NCBI GenBank assembly: GCA_028709215.1 | Contig: JAQVXI010000014.1 | Location: forward strand, 1 to 51,944 | From: Bacteroidales bacterium | Lineage (GTDB): Bacteria > Bacteroidota > Bacteroidia > Bacteroidales > UBA1402 | Length of the DNA: 51,944 nucleotides | Direction: 5' to 3' | Part shown: positions 45,055 to 51,944 of the stretch, piece after piece | How the letters are laid out: the number at the start of each line of letters is the position of its first letter | Position numbering within the stretch: position 1 is the stretch's first letter | Program-made: the position numbers and the translations under genes | The notes under the pieces: model-generated | The model's input: only the letters and a program-made list of their open reading frames with translations | Databases searched by the model: none | What the model was told of the DNA's origin: nothing

Positions 45055-47320
45055 CATCGGGGTTCTTCTCGTGCTGTTGTTGATGTGTACCCTTCACCCG
45101 ACACCAGCCCAACGATCCTACGGAGGAATTGCCCGGATTCTCTCCGTTCAATCCGCACAAAAGCAAGCCACTCCCGGATACTGGATTGAAATGCCAGCGT
45201 TTGATATAGACTCGGCTCAATATGTCCAGCAAACCCATCTCGGTAGAGCAGGAAGCAACACCTTTGCGCATCCCTTCTTTTGCAACATCCACCCGGGCAA
45301 TGCCGGAATTCAGTACACAGACAATACAAGCGAAAGGCACGTATGGGAAGTCGGTATCCGCTCCAACGGAGCCTATTCTCTATCCCTCTTCTTCGACCGC
45401 TTCGACCTTCCGGAAGGAGCAGGACTGATTGTTTTTAACAATGACAAAAGTCAAGTGCTTGGAACCTTCACAAACCAAAACCGTGCTCCAAACAACACCT
45501 GTATTCTTTCTCCGATTGCCGGAGATGAAATAATTGTCCAATATCAACAACCGGAAGCCTTCACAGAAAGCCCTCCATTACGCATCTCCGAAGTCTACCA
45601 CGATTACAGGGGCATCTTTCGGTCCGGAACCCGATTCAATCAATTGAATCTACCCTGCCTACCGGAAGTCAGCTGCAATCCGGAACTCGCCGGAATTCGC
45701 CGCAGTGTATGCCTGCTCATCGTCGGAGGAACCGAATATTGCACCGGTGTATTGGTCAACAACAGCAATGGAGATGGTCGACCCTATCTGTTGACGGCGG
45801 CCCATTGTTTAAAAAACAATCCCGCCAATGCCTCCCGAACCCTTGCTTACTTCAACTACCTGGCTCCCCATTGCAAGGCCGACATTCGAGGCAGTGAAGA
45901 ATTCTCCATAACAGGGTTTACGACACGCGCCCTTTCGAATGCCTACGATTTTGCCCTTTTGGAACTGGATCAATCCATTCCGGCCGATTATCAGACCTAT
46001 CTTTCCGGTTGGAACATTGACACTCAAGCCAACCAGACCGGTCCATTCACCTCCATTCATCACCCGTTTGGTGAACCCATGAAGTATGCCGTCGAAACAG
46101 ACAGCCTTCGACCATCCAACTGGCCGGGCTATGCAGACGGCATTGCAGATAGTGCACATTGGAACGTCTATCGATGGGAAACCGGACATACCTGGGCAGG
46201 AAGCTCCGGATCCCCCCTATTTAATGCCAACAACCAATTGGTTGGGATTCTTACCGGTGGAGATTCGGGTGGTCAAAACGGATGCTCTACCTACGAAACG
46301 GGCGATTTCTTCGTACGCCTCGACCGGGCATGGGAAAATCACGCTGACTCCAGCAAGCAATTGAAATATTGGCTGGATCCAAAATCCAGGTCTTCCAAGC
46401 CACTTGAAACCGTACAATTGAACGGCCTTCAAGCGCTGTCAAAAGATTCCGCCTTTCGTCAAAGCAACCTACAGCAACAGGATTCACTTCAGGAATTCTA
46501 CCTAATAAACCCGGGCAAAGGTCCCTTATTGGGGCAAAACAACACGGGTATTCAACAATATGTGGAACGATTTGACCTGCAGGATTCCTGCCTTTTGCTC
46601 GGAGCTTATTACCTGATCGCAAAAGGCAGCCCCAACAGCACATACCCTACTCAAATATGCGTGTATGACGGCAAACCCTCGGAAGAAGGTCCCAACCGCT
46701 TGATTCACAAACAGGCCCTGTCAACCCATTACTGGGACTATTCAAACAATCAGTTTATTCAAAAACAAAAAACGGATTTTAACCAGTGTGCAACGTACAT
46801 CCGCCTGGATTCTGCTGTATCCGTTGGCCACACGTTCTACATGGGATACGAACTGTCCTACGAACTGGAAACAAGCAATGACACCTTTTTTGTCTATGCC
46901 TCCCAACACACGGATTCACAACGCAATACTACTTGGTTTAAATATGATCTGGATTGGTTGCCATTCAACAAACACATACTACAGGAAAAGGCACTCACGA
47001 TGGGCATCGAGCCGGTATTGATGCGAGACAGCCTACCCCACAACAACGGATCCGATCCCGACAGCATTCCTCCAACCCAGCGTCGTCCCATCGTTGCCTA
47101 TCAGTCCATCACGTCAACATTGGCCATTCAGTTTCCGGATACCTGGGATTTACCCTGCCAGGTCTCTTTGATTGACCTCATGGGCAGGACACTGTTGCAT
47201 TTCGAAGCCACAGAACATAAGAGTTATCAAACCATCCATCTGCAACCACGTACGCTCTTTTTGATCAGAATGTCCTCCAAACATGTGAAAGCATGTGAAA
47301 AAATCTACTATAGGCCCTAA
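45032..47320 (+). CDS. Secreted trypsin-like serine protease (lysyl/arginyl endopeptidase type) with T9SS-like C-terminal domain
   Basis: 762 residues. Signal peptide (1-26, cleavage at PAQ), propeptide-like region to about 205, then a chymotrypsin-fold domain with His258 (LTAAHCL), Asp306 (YDFALLEL) and Ser392 (GSSGSP), in the style of bacterial Lys-C endoproteases. A middle domain (430-670) has no recognised family. The last 70 residues, with VSLIDLMGRTLLHFE, a LFLIRM strand and the KIYY end, look like a type IX secretion sorting domain. The protein is therefore probably exported across the outer membrane. The start lies inside the permease gene. Confidence 0.85.
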   Translation: MKTKKTPNIGVLLVLLLMCTLHPTPAQRSYGGIARILSVQSAQKQATPGYWIEMPAFDIDSAQYVQQTHLGRAGSNTFAHPFFCNIHPGNAGIQYTDNTSERHVWEVGIRSNGAYSLSLFFDRFDLPEGAGLIVFNNDKSQVLGTFTNQNRAPNNTCILSPIAGDEIIVQYQQPEAFTESPPLRISEVYHDYRGIFRSGTRFNQLNLPCLPEVSCNPELAGIRRSVCLLIVGGTEYCTGVLVNNSNGDGRPYLLTAAHCLKNNPANASRTLAYFNYLAPHCKADIRGSEEFSITGFTTRALSNAYDFALLELDQSIPADYQTYLSGWNIDTQANQTGPFTSIHHPFGEPMKYAVETDSLRPSNWPGYADGIADSAHWNVYRWETGHTWAGSSGSPLFNANNQLVGILTGGDSGGQNGCSTYETGDFFVRLDRAWENHADSSKQLKYWLDPKSRSSKPLETVQLNGLQALSKDSAFRQSNLQQQDSLQEFYLINPGKGPLLGQNNTGIQQYVERFDLQDSCLLLGAYYLIAKGSPNSTYPTQICVYDGKPSEEGPNRLIHKQALSTHYWDYSNNQFIQKQKTDFNQCATYIRLDSAVSVGHTFYMGYELSYELETSNDTFFVYASQHTDSQRNTTWFKYDLDWLPFNKHILQEKALTMGIEPVLMRDSLPHNNGSDPDSIPPTQRRPIVAYQSITSTLAIQFPDTWDLPCQVSLIDLMGRTLLHFEATEHKSYQTIHLQPRTLFLIRMSSKHVKACEKIYYRP

Positions 47321-47358
47321 TATATCGCCTCTGAATTTTACTAATTGCAAAATATTCG

Positions 47359-47366
47359 TATTTTTG
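47359..47366 (+). promoter_or_regulatory. -7 box of the OmpA/TPR lipoprotein gene
   Basis: TATTTTTG matches TAnnTTTG, with a TTTT at 47336-47339 at a 19-base spacing as a partial -33 element. A leader of about 50 AT-rich bases precedes the start at 47421. Confidence 0.5.
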
Positions 47367-47420
47367 CATGATATAGTGAAATTAAATTCCAGACTATAAC
47401 TCTAATTAAAACCAGAAGAA

Positions 47421-49109
47421 ATGAGCAAAAAGGTTTATCTATCATTTTTACTGATGAGCGTATTGATCCTGACATCGTGTTCAGGCAAATTTGCGCCAAG
47501 CAGTGATTATTTTAACGTCACTCCGGACGTTCTCGTAGTTGAAGGAGGCAAAGTACAGGCTACCGTAGACGGAACCTTCCCTGCCAAATCGTTCCCATCC
47601 AAAGCCATTGTAACCATTACGCCCGTATTGAAATACGACGGTGGTGAAGCGCTTGGAACCCCCATCACCCTCCAAGGCGCCAAAGCGAAAGCAAACAATA
47701 AGGTGATTTCAAAAGAAGGTGGTTCTTTTACAACCAGCTCGACATTCAACTACATTCCCGCAATGAAGAAATCTGAGCTGTTCTTGCGATTTAACACAAC
47801 GATTGGTTCAAAAAGCGTCAGCATCCCCGATGTAAAAGTTGCAGACGGTGTTGTTTCAACCGAAGCCTTAGCCAATGCTGCTGCAGCGACTCCAAGCATC
47901 GCAGCGGACAAATTCCAACGCGTCATCAAAGAAGCACACGAAGCCAGCATTCTTTTCCTTATCCAACAAGCCAACATCCGCAACAGCGAATTGAAATCGG
48001 ATCTGATTGAAAACCTGAAATCGGAAGTAGCCAAAACCGTTGAAGCAGAAAACCGCGAAATTGCCGGTATTGAAGTCGCTTCGTACGCTTCTCCCGACGG
48101 TGCGCTTGACCTGAACGAAAAGCTGGCTGCCAACCGTGAAAAATCGACGGTAAGCTATTTGGAAAAAGAACTCAAAAAAGCCAAAGCAGAAGGTTCCATC
48201 ACAGCCAAATTCACGGCTGAAGACTGGGATGGCTTCAAGCAATTGGTCAACGCCTCAAACATCCAGGATAAAGAATTGATTCTACGCGTATTGTCTATGT
48301 ACAACGACCCTGAAAAACGCGAAGCTGAAATCAAAAATCTGTCTTCTGTATTCACAACGCTAGCAGACGAAATTCTACCCAAATTGAGACGTTCAAAAAT
48401 GACGTTGACCGTTGACGTGATTGGCAAGTCTGACGAAGAACTAAAAACCTTGGCCAAAAACGATCCTTCTCAACTGAACGTAGATGAATTGTTGTATGCT
48501 GCCAGCCTATTTACCAGCGCATCCGACAAAGAAGCCGTATACAAAACAACGGCTCAAAAATTCAGCAACGACTTCCGCGCATTCAACAACCTGGGTGTGT
48601 TGGCTTTCCAAGCCGGCAATCTGTCAGAAGCCAAATCGTACTTCGACAAAGCCTACAACTTAAACAAATCGGCTGAAGTAAACAGCAACCTTGCCTTGCA
48701 TGCATTGGCAACCGGTGCAGACGCATCCACCGTTAGTTCCTACTTAGGCGCCGCTTCCGGTGCAGAAGGCTTGAACGAAGTTCTTGGTCTGCAATACATC
48801 AAAACCGGTCAATATGCCAAAGCCGTTGAAGCCTTTGGTGATATGAAAACCAACAACGCAGCACTGGCACAACTGTTGAACAAAGAATACAGCAAAGCCA
48901 AAAGCACATTGGAAGCCGTAGCAAGCCCCAATGCTGAAACCAGCTACCTGCAAGCCTTGATTGGTGCCAGAACCAACAACAAAGAAATGGTTGTAAGTGG
49001 CCTAAGCGCAGCCATCAAACAAGACAAATCCTACGTTCAAAAGACACTGTCCGATGTCGAATTCTCCAAATACCTTTTGGATGCATCGGTTGCCGCTCTT
49101 TTGAAGTAA
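47421..49109 (+). CDS. Outer-membrane lipoprotein with OmpA-like and TPR regions
   Basis: 562 residues. Lipoprotein signal with Cys at 20 in LTSCSG. The N-terminal third (25-160) is beta-rich; around 200-260 an OmpA-type peptidoglycan-binding segment is suggested by GIEVASYASPDGALDLNEKLAANR; helical TPR units follow from about 380 to the end (FRAFNNLGVLAFQAGNLSEAKSYFDKA). It is related to the large OmpA/TPR lipoproteins of Bacteroidales. Its own promoter, a perfect terminator hairpin and a narrow codon choice (AAA Lys, GAA Glu, GCA/GCC Ala) suggest strong expression as a single gene. Confidence 0.85.
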   Translation: MSKKVYLSFLLMSVLILTSCSGKFAPSSDYFNVTPDVLVVEGGKVQATVDGTFPAKSFPSKAIVTITPVLKYDGGEALGTPITLQGAKAKANNKVISKEGGSFTTSSTFNYIPAMKKSELFLRFNTTIGSKSVSIPDVKVADGVVSTEALANAAAATPSIAADKFQRVIKEAHEASILFLIQQANIRNSELKSDLIENLKSEVAKTVEAENREIAGIEVASYASPDGALDLNEKLAANREKSTVSYLEKELKKAKAEGSITAKFTAEDWDGFKQLVNASNIQDKELILRVLSMYNDPEKREAEIKNLSSVFTTLADEILPKLRRSKMTLTVDVIGKSDEELKTLAKNDPSQLNVDELLYAASLFTSASDKEAVYKTTAQKFSNDFRAFNNLGVLAFQAGNLSEAKSYFDKAYNLNKSAEVNSNLALHALATGADASTVSSYLGAASGAEGLNEVLGLQYIKTGQYAKAVEAFGDMKTNNAALAQLLNKEYSKAKSTLEAVASPNAETSYLQALIGARTNNKEMVVSGLSAAIKQDKSYVQKTLSDVEFSKYLLDASVAALLK

Positions 49110-49159
49110 GCAGTCATTCATAAGCAAACCTGCTTCCCTTTAGAAGCACTGCACAATCG

Positions 49160-49199
49160 AAAAGGAGATCAACATGTACATTCATGTTGATCTCCTTTT
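49160..49199 (+). terminator. Perfect 17-bp hairpin terminator
   Basis: AAAAGGAGATCAACATG (49160-49176) pairs exactly with CATGTTGATCTCCTTTT (49183-49199) around TACATT. The stem ends in T residues, so it is an effective terminator for the OmpA/TPR gene. Confidence 0.88.
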
Positions 49200-49309
49200 C
49201 TCTCTTATTATAGAATAATATCGGGAAAAATTTAGAGGCGCTAACGAGCAACGCATTCTATTATCAAGGTATCAAATACTTTATGCATTATCAACAAGAT
49301 ACTTTAAAA

Positions 49310-49720
49310 ATGAAAAAAGCTTCTTTACTTACACTGATGTTGATATTTGGAACAGCTTCTTTAACAAAAGCAAGTATGCAGGACTCAGTTTTAATTAAAC
49401 ATGATTGTAAAGTCATAGAACATGGTTTTTTCACCTTCTACACCTTCGATGATGATAAAACAATAATTAAAAATCTTTTTAGCTATAGCCTTAACTTGAA
49501 AAAGCAAACATCTGTTGTAAGTCTTATTGAAAGTGAGACGATTAAAGTTGATTCAATGGCTAAAAATGATATTGATGGATTTTATAAGAGTGAGGAATGG
49601 AATAAAAAACGTATTGGAACTTCCGTTGAAAAATACCTTCTACTTTTTCATCAAGAGTTCCTTAAATGGAATAATGCACAAAAATTAGACTTTTTTATCC
49701 AGATAGGTAAGAAAGAGTGA
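49310..49720 (+). CDS. Small predicted secreted protein, unknown
   Basis: 136 residues from the ATG at 49310. An N-terminal signal peptide (KKASLLTLMLIFGTASLTKAS, cleavage after about residue 22) is followed by a Lys/Asp-rich soluble region with several aromatic residues and no recognised domain. Base composition is clearly richer in A and T than the upstream genes, suggesting acquisition. It is the first gene of the accessory tail of the window and stands alone between two terminators. Confidence 0.6.
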   Translation: MKKASLLTLMLIFGTASLTKASMQDSVLIKHDCKVIEHGFFTFYTFDDDKTIIKNLFSYSLNLKKQTSVVSLIESETIKVDSMAKNDIDGFYKSEEWNKKRIGTSVEKYLLLFHQEFLKWNNAQKLDFFIQIGKKE

Positions 49721-49730
49721 GAATTAAAAA

Positions 49731-49747
49731 GCCCGGACTTACCGGGC
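49731..49747 (-). terminator. GC-rich hairpin terminator, best on the minus strand
   Basis: GCCCGG (49731-49736) pairs with CCGGGC (49742-49747). On the minus strand a run of five T follows (AAAAA at 49726-49730). It lies just downstream of the leftward gene stub that ends at 49753. Confidence 0.7.
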
Positions 49748-49752
49748 CTTAT

Positions 49753-49869
49753 TTATGGGATAAGCTCTATAAGTTCCAGATACTCTTTGTAGGTAGGGCT
49801 CACTGAATTAGGGCTGACTGAATAATTGATATTATATTGAATATCAACATGATAAATTATGTATTCACT
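49753..49869 (-). pseudogene. C-terminal stub of a leftward gene
   Basis: On the minus strand a frame of 38 codons ends at a TAA (49755-49753). The end reads PTYKEYLELIELIP, well-formed amphipathic protein sequence, and the stub is followed at once by a minus-strand terminator. The frame is closed upstream by a TGA at 49872-49870, just where the IS-derived DNA begins. It looks like the tail of a gene whose front was lost. A near-perfect 15-base tandem duplication makes SVSPN/SVSPT appear twice. Function unknown. Confidence 0.45.
49794..49823. repeat. Tandem 15-base duplication
   Basis: TAGGGCTCACTGAAT (49794-49808) is followed directly by TAGGGCTGACTGAAT (49809-49823), one difference. It keeps the reading frame of the leftward stub. 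An 8-bp inverted repeat (TTGATATT/AATATCAA, 49826-49847) follows. Confidence 0.75.
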
Positions 49870-49919
49870 TGCTCAAGTGCAAATTTTTATGCAATTTCAT
49901 ACCGAAAAGTCTGCACTAC

Positions 49920-50492
49920 ATGAAAAGATATACAAGTCAAAAACAATTAACCATCGCCGAGTTTGCGATGCCGTTCGAAGCAAAATTGGATGAAAATAAC
50001 CGATGGGTTGTCCTATCCAAAGTGATCCCCTGGGAAAAGTTTGCTGAGCTGTATTACAAAAACTTTCCTTCCCGTCGGGGAGCCCCCACGAAGGACGCCC
50101 GAATGGTTCTGGGAGTTGTGATAATCAAGCATATGATGAAGCTTGACGACATCGGTGTAATAGAATTTATCCAAGAGAATCCTTACGCCCAATACTTTCT
50201 AGGTTTGAAAGGTTTTACGCAGAAGCCGGTGTTTGATCCATCCTTGTTGGATCACATCCGAAAGCGTATTGACCTGAACGTTTTTGAATCGCTGACCGAT
50301 GAATTGATCCGCAAGGGCTTGAAGATCAAGCAGGCTCCATTACAAGAGTCAAAGGGGGATGATGATGACGAGCCCACATCATCATCCGGTTGTGCCAAGA
50401 ATAAAGGCAAACTTCAGCTCGACGCTACTGTTGCCGATGCCCAAATCAAGTTCCCGACAAACGGCAGGATGAAGTTCTTAACTATTTTGTAA
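49920..50492 (+). pseudogene. Truncated IS1182-like transposase, N-terminal part
   Basis: The first about 180 residues resemble the IS1182/IS5-group transposases of Bacteroidota: a DUF772-type N-terminal domain (FPSRRGAPTKDARMVLG, YAQYFLGLKGFTQKPVFDPSLLDHIRKRI), then an acidic linker and LQLDATVADAQIKFPT, where the catalytic DDE domain should begin. After KFPT (ending at 50459) the similarity stops and the frame closes within 11 codons. The catalytic part is absent, so it is inactive. The adjoining DNA belongs to a different transposase. Confidence 0.8.
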
Positions 50493-50614
50493 AGCGTTCA
50501 ACAAACGCATCCGCTGAATCGCTAAACGCAAAGATTAAGAACTTCAGGGCGCAATTGCGTGGTGTGACTGACATAGACTTCTTTCTTTATAGATTAACCC
50601 GTATCCACGCATGA
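50468..50614 (+). pseudogene. ISL3-like transposase, C-terminal remnant
   Basis: In a different frame from the preceding fragment, 48 codons end at a TGA (50612-50614) and read DEVLNYFVKRSTNASAE, then LNAKIKNFRAQLRGV and FFLYRLTRIHA. This is the usual C-terminus of ISL3-family transposases in Bacteroidota. The front of the gene is missing. The following bases 50615-50648 are probably the outer end of that element. Confidence 0.75.
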
Positions 50615-50648
50615 GTCAAACACAGGGTTTTGCAGGTGATCCGCTTTT

Positions 50649-50981
50649 TTATTCTTTTTTAATGCTTCCTATTAATACAAATTTGGCCTTTTCCCGTAAC
50701 TCTTTCTCATTCAATGTTTCGTCATAATCTTTTAATAAAAGACTCCCATTTACCACAACAAGCTCATTAGGCAAATCTGAAAAATCATTTCCTTGATGTC
50801 TCGGGGTCAATATTAAAATATCGCTTTCAACACTGTCAAATTTCAAAGAATGATTGGCTTTGAAAATCAAACATTGATTACTTTTCACGCCTAACACTTC
50901 CCCTCTAACAATATTCTGACCGTCTTTACTCTCAAAGTCCCAAGGCTCACCAACTGATACAAAATACTTTTCTTGATTCAT
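50649..50981 (-). CDS. Small unknown protein in immunity-gene position
   Basis: 110 residues, no signal peptide, mixed alpha/beta character with many acidic residues; ends in a basic KKE. I recognise no family. It starts six bases after the stop of a leftward stub (50988), the spacing typical of toxin C-terminus/immunity pairs and of ordinary operons. AT-rich like its surroundings. Immunity function is a guess from position only. Confidence 0.55.
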   Translation of the reverse strand: MNQEKYFVSVGEPWDFESKDGQNIVRGEVLGVKSNQCLIFKANHSLKFDSVESDILILTPRHQGNDFSDLPNELVVVNGSLLLKDYDETLNEKELREKAKFVLIGSIKKE

Positions 50982-50987
50982 AGTCTT

Positions 50988-51131
50988 TTATCTTAAGGGT
51001 TGCCAATTAATTAAATTAACCCTGACAGGACTGGTGGTCATAAATTCTGAACCTTTACCCATCATCCCATTAGCAGGGAAAACCTGGTTCTTCGTCAAAT
51101 TTGGTGCAAATCCACCGACCTCAATAAATGC
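50988..51131 (-). pseudogene. C-terminal stub of a leftward gene (possible secreted toxin end)
   Basis: On the minus strand, reading from 51131 to a TAA at 50990-50988, the frame gives AFIEVGGFAPNLTKNQ, then GSEFMTTSPVRVNLINW and QPLR. This Gly/Pro-rich, short-strand style resembles the ends of polymorphic toxins. The frame stays open up to 51200 but the extra part is Leu/Ile/Phe/Lys-rich and less protein-like. No start and no body of the gene remain. Confidence 0.45.
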
Positions 51132-51172
51132 CAAAAAAAACAGCTTAAGGCATTGAATATTAGCAATATAAA

Positions 51173-51246
51173 TTAGCAGCTTCGAAAAATTTTTAGTATC
51201 TTAAAGTACTGAATATAAGTACTTTAAACATGTTCGAAACTGCTAA
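51173..51246. repeat. Nested inverted repeats
   Basis: Outer arms TTAGCAGCTTCGAA (51173-51186) and TTCGAAACTGCTAA (51233-51246), 13 of 14 matched. Inner arms TTAAAGTACT (51201-51210) and AGTACTTTAA (51218-51227), perfect, with a seven-base centre. The whole 74-base structure overlaps the start of a short rightward ORF at 51230. Confidence 0.7.
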
Positions 51247-51403
51247 CAAGAGCAAAGTTAACAATACTTTTCTTAATAATAAAGCCCTTCGAGGGCTAAC
51301 AGGATTTAAAAGCCTTAAATTCTTAGATGGCCATAATTATGACTATCAAAGGTGTGTCCATACTCATGCATGTATTCTGAGTTTTTCAATTATTTGTACC
51401 TAA
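51230..51403 (+). CDS. Short ORF of 57 codons behind the nested repeats
   Basis: Begins with an ATG two bases after the inner palindrome and reads MFETANKSKVNNTFL, then ALRGLTGFKSLKFLDGHNYDYQR, after which the sequence loses protein character and ends at 51403 within the end of the adjacent transposase gene. It may be the N-terminus of a gene cut by the IS1634-like insertion, or not coding. A GC hairpin (AGCCCT/AGGGCT, 51283-51297) lies within it, which argues for caution. Confidence 0.25.
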   Translation: MFETANKSKVNNTFLNNKALRGLTGFKSLKFLDGHNYDYQRCVHTHACILSFSIICT

Positions 51404-51944
51404 AAATCCAGCCGTTCTGTTTTTGGCTTGGCCGGCCTGCCCCGCTTTCCGTCTTTAGGCTTGGCTTTGGATGCATACGTCGGGGCACACCCATCCGGAA
51501 TATCGAAACCGAAGGCTTTGCAGATGTCAACCTGAGCGCCCACGAATGGGGTAATAAATTTGAGCTTTCCGCGGTGTTCGATGCAGCGTATGGTGCGCAT
51601 TTCAGCCAACACGGCTTCGGTTGAACGGAACTTCTTCTTAAGAAATGCATTTTCTTTCCAGGTGGCGCGGACCGAAGAAGCCAGGATTAATCCGATGAAA
51701 GTGATAAACATACGACCATGCTTGCTGGCTTCGGACCAGGTTCTGAGCCTGTTTTGACCGAGTGCTCCCTTTTGCATGGCAAAGGCTTTCTCCTGCTCGT
51801 CGCGCATACCGTAGTTATCCTTGGCTGCAAGGGGATCCAGATCAACACCGATGGTTTTACTGGCAAAGAAGCCGGCGGTGAGAAGAAGGGTTTCCTTTTT
51901 TTCTCGGTTTACCTCAAAGGATGCCACACGGTTGCTGGTGTCAA
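51400..51944 (-). CDS. IS1634-like (IS4 group) transposase, C-terminal part, cut by the window edge
   Basis: The frame is open from the right edge and stops at 51400. The signature Y-(2)-R-(3)-E-(6)-K is intact in YGMRDEQEKAFAMQK, and the segment around it (ASFEVNREKKE, SEASKHGRMFITFIGL) is typical of IS1634-family enzymes. A Lys/Pro-rich tail (SKAKPKDGKRGRPAKPK) follows. The N-terminal catalytic Asp region lies outside the window, so completeness cannot be judged. One end of the insertion element should lie close to 51350-51399. Confidence 0.85.
   Translation of the reverse strand, partial: DTSNRVASFEVNREKKETLLLTAGFFASKTIGVDLDPLAAKDNYGMRDEQEKAFAMQKGALGQNRLRTWSEASKHGRMFITFIGLILASSVRATWKENAFLKKKFRSTEAVLAEMRTIRCIEHRGKLKFITPFVGAQVDICKAFGFDIPDGCAPTYASKAKPKDGKRGRPAKPKTERLDF

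Noticed and set aside
1-51944. CRISPR arrays, rRNA and tRNA genes
   Set aside because: No regularly spaced repeats, and no intergenic stretch had a tRNA cloverleaf or rRNA-like sequence that I could recognise by eye.

Overview
The window looks like a chromosomal segment of a member of the Bacteroidota, most likely order Bacteroidales. This is an inference from gene content and signals, not from a database search. The supporting signs are: promoters of the TTTG-N19-21-TAnnTTTG type (several near-perfect copies); starts without a clear Shine-Dalgarno sequence; an anaerobic sulfatase-maturating enzyme; an OstA-like/PpiC envelope cluster; a large lipoprotein paired with a DUF5723-type barrel; a protease with a type IX secretion (T9SS)-like C-terminal domain; and an arginine pathway whose transcarbamylase has the N-succinylornithine-type residue Pro90. 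No rRNA, tRNA or CRISPR array was seen.

Layout. 0.2-1.4 kb: anSME radical SAM gene (leftward). 1.6-6.4 kb: large surface lipoprotein plus outer-membrane barrel (rightward), closed by a clear terminator. 6.5-11.2 kb: sppA-lpxK-punA-thiL, tightly packed. 11.3-21.2 kb: one long rightward arginine/proline operon, argR-(glutamate acyltransferase)-argG-argC-argD-proC-proB-proA-cinA-argF', headed by a consensus promoter and an ARG-box-like operator. 21.2-22.2 kb: trpS, then a 15-bp-stem terminator. 22.2-35.7 kb: a leftward block that reads, in transcription order, clpP-clpX-recQ-three SurA/PpiC-type proteins-OstA-like protein-small membrane protein-mutL-NlpC/P60 peptidase, followed by a small XRE regulator with its own candidate promoter. 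It joins protein quality control to envelope assembly and DNA repair. 35.9-37.2 kb: tig (leftward). 37.3-40.8 kb: a compact zone of alternating orientation (CPBP protease, FemAB-like, GNAT, xerD) with divergent promoters and convergent 3' overlaps. 40.9-47.3 kb: aroQ, pyk, O-methyltransferase, rbfA, FtsX/LolE-like permease, secreted serine protease. 47.4-49.1 kb: a single-gene OmpA/TPR lipoprotein unit with strong signals at both ends.

From 49.2 kb to the end the character changes: lower GC, short unknown ORFs, broken transposases of three families (IS1182-like N-terminus, ISL3-like C-terminus, IS1634-like C-terminus running off the end), C-terminal stubs of two leftward genes, a small unknown gene placed like an immunity gene just behind one of these stubs, and a nested inverted-repeat structure. 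This is the accessory part. The most intriguing items are the gene stub/small-gene pair at 50.6-51.2 kb and the nested inverted repeats at 51.17-51.25 kb. I see no complete novel system, only remnants.
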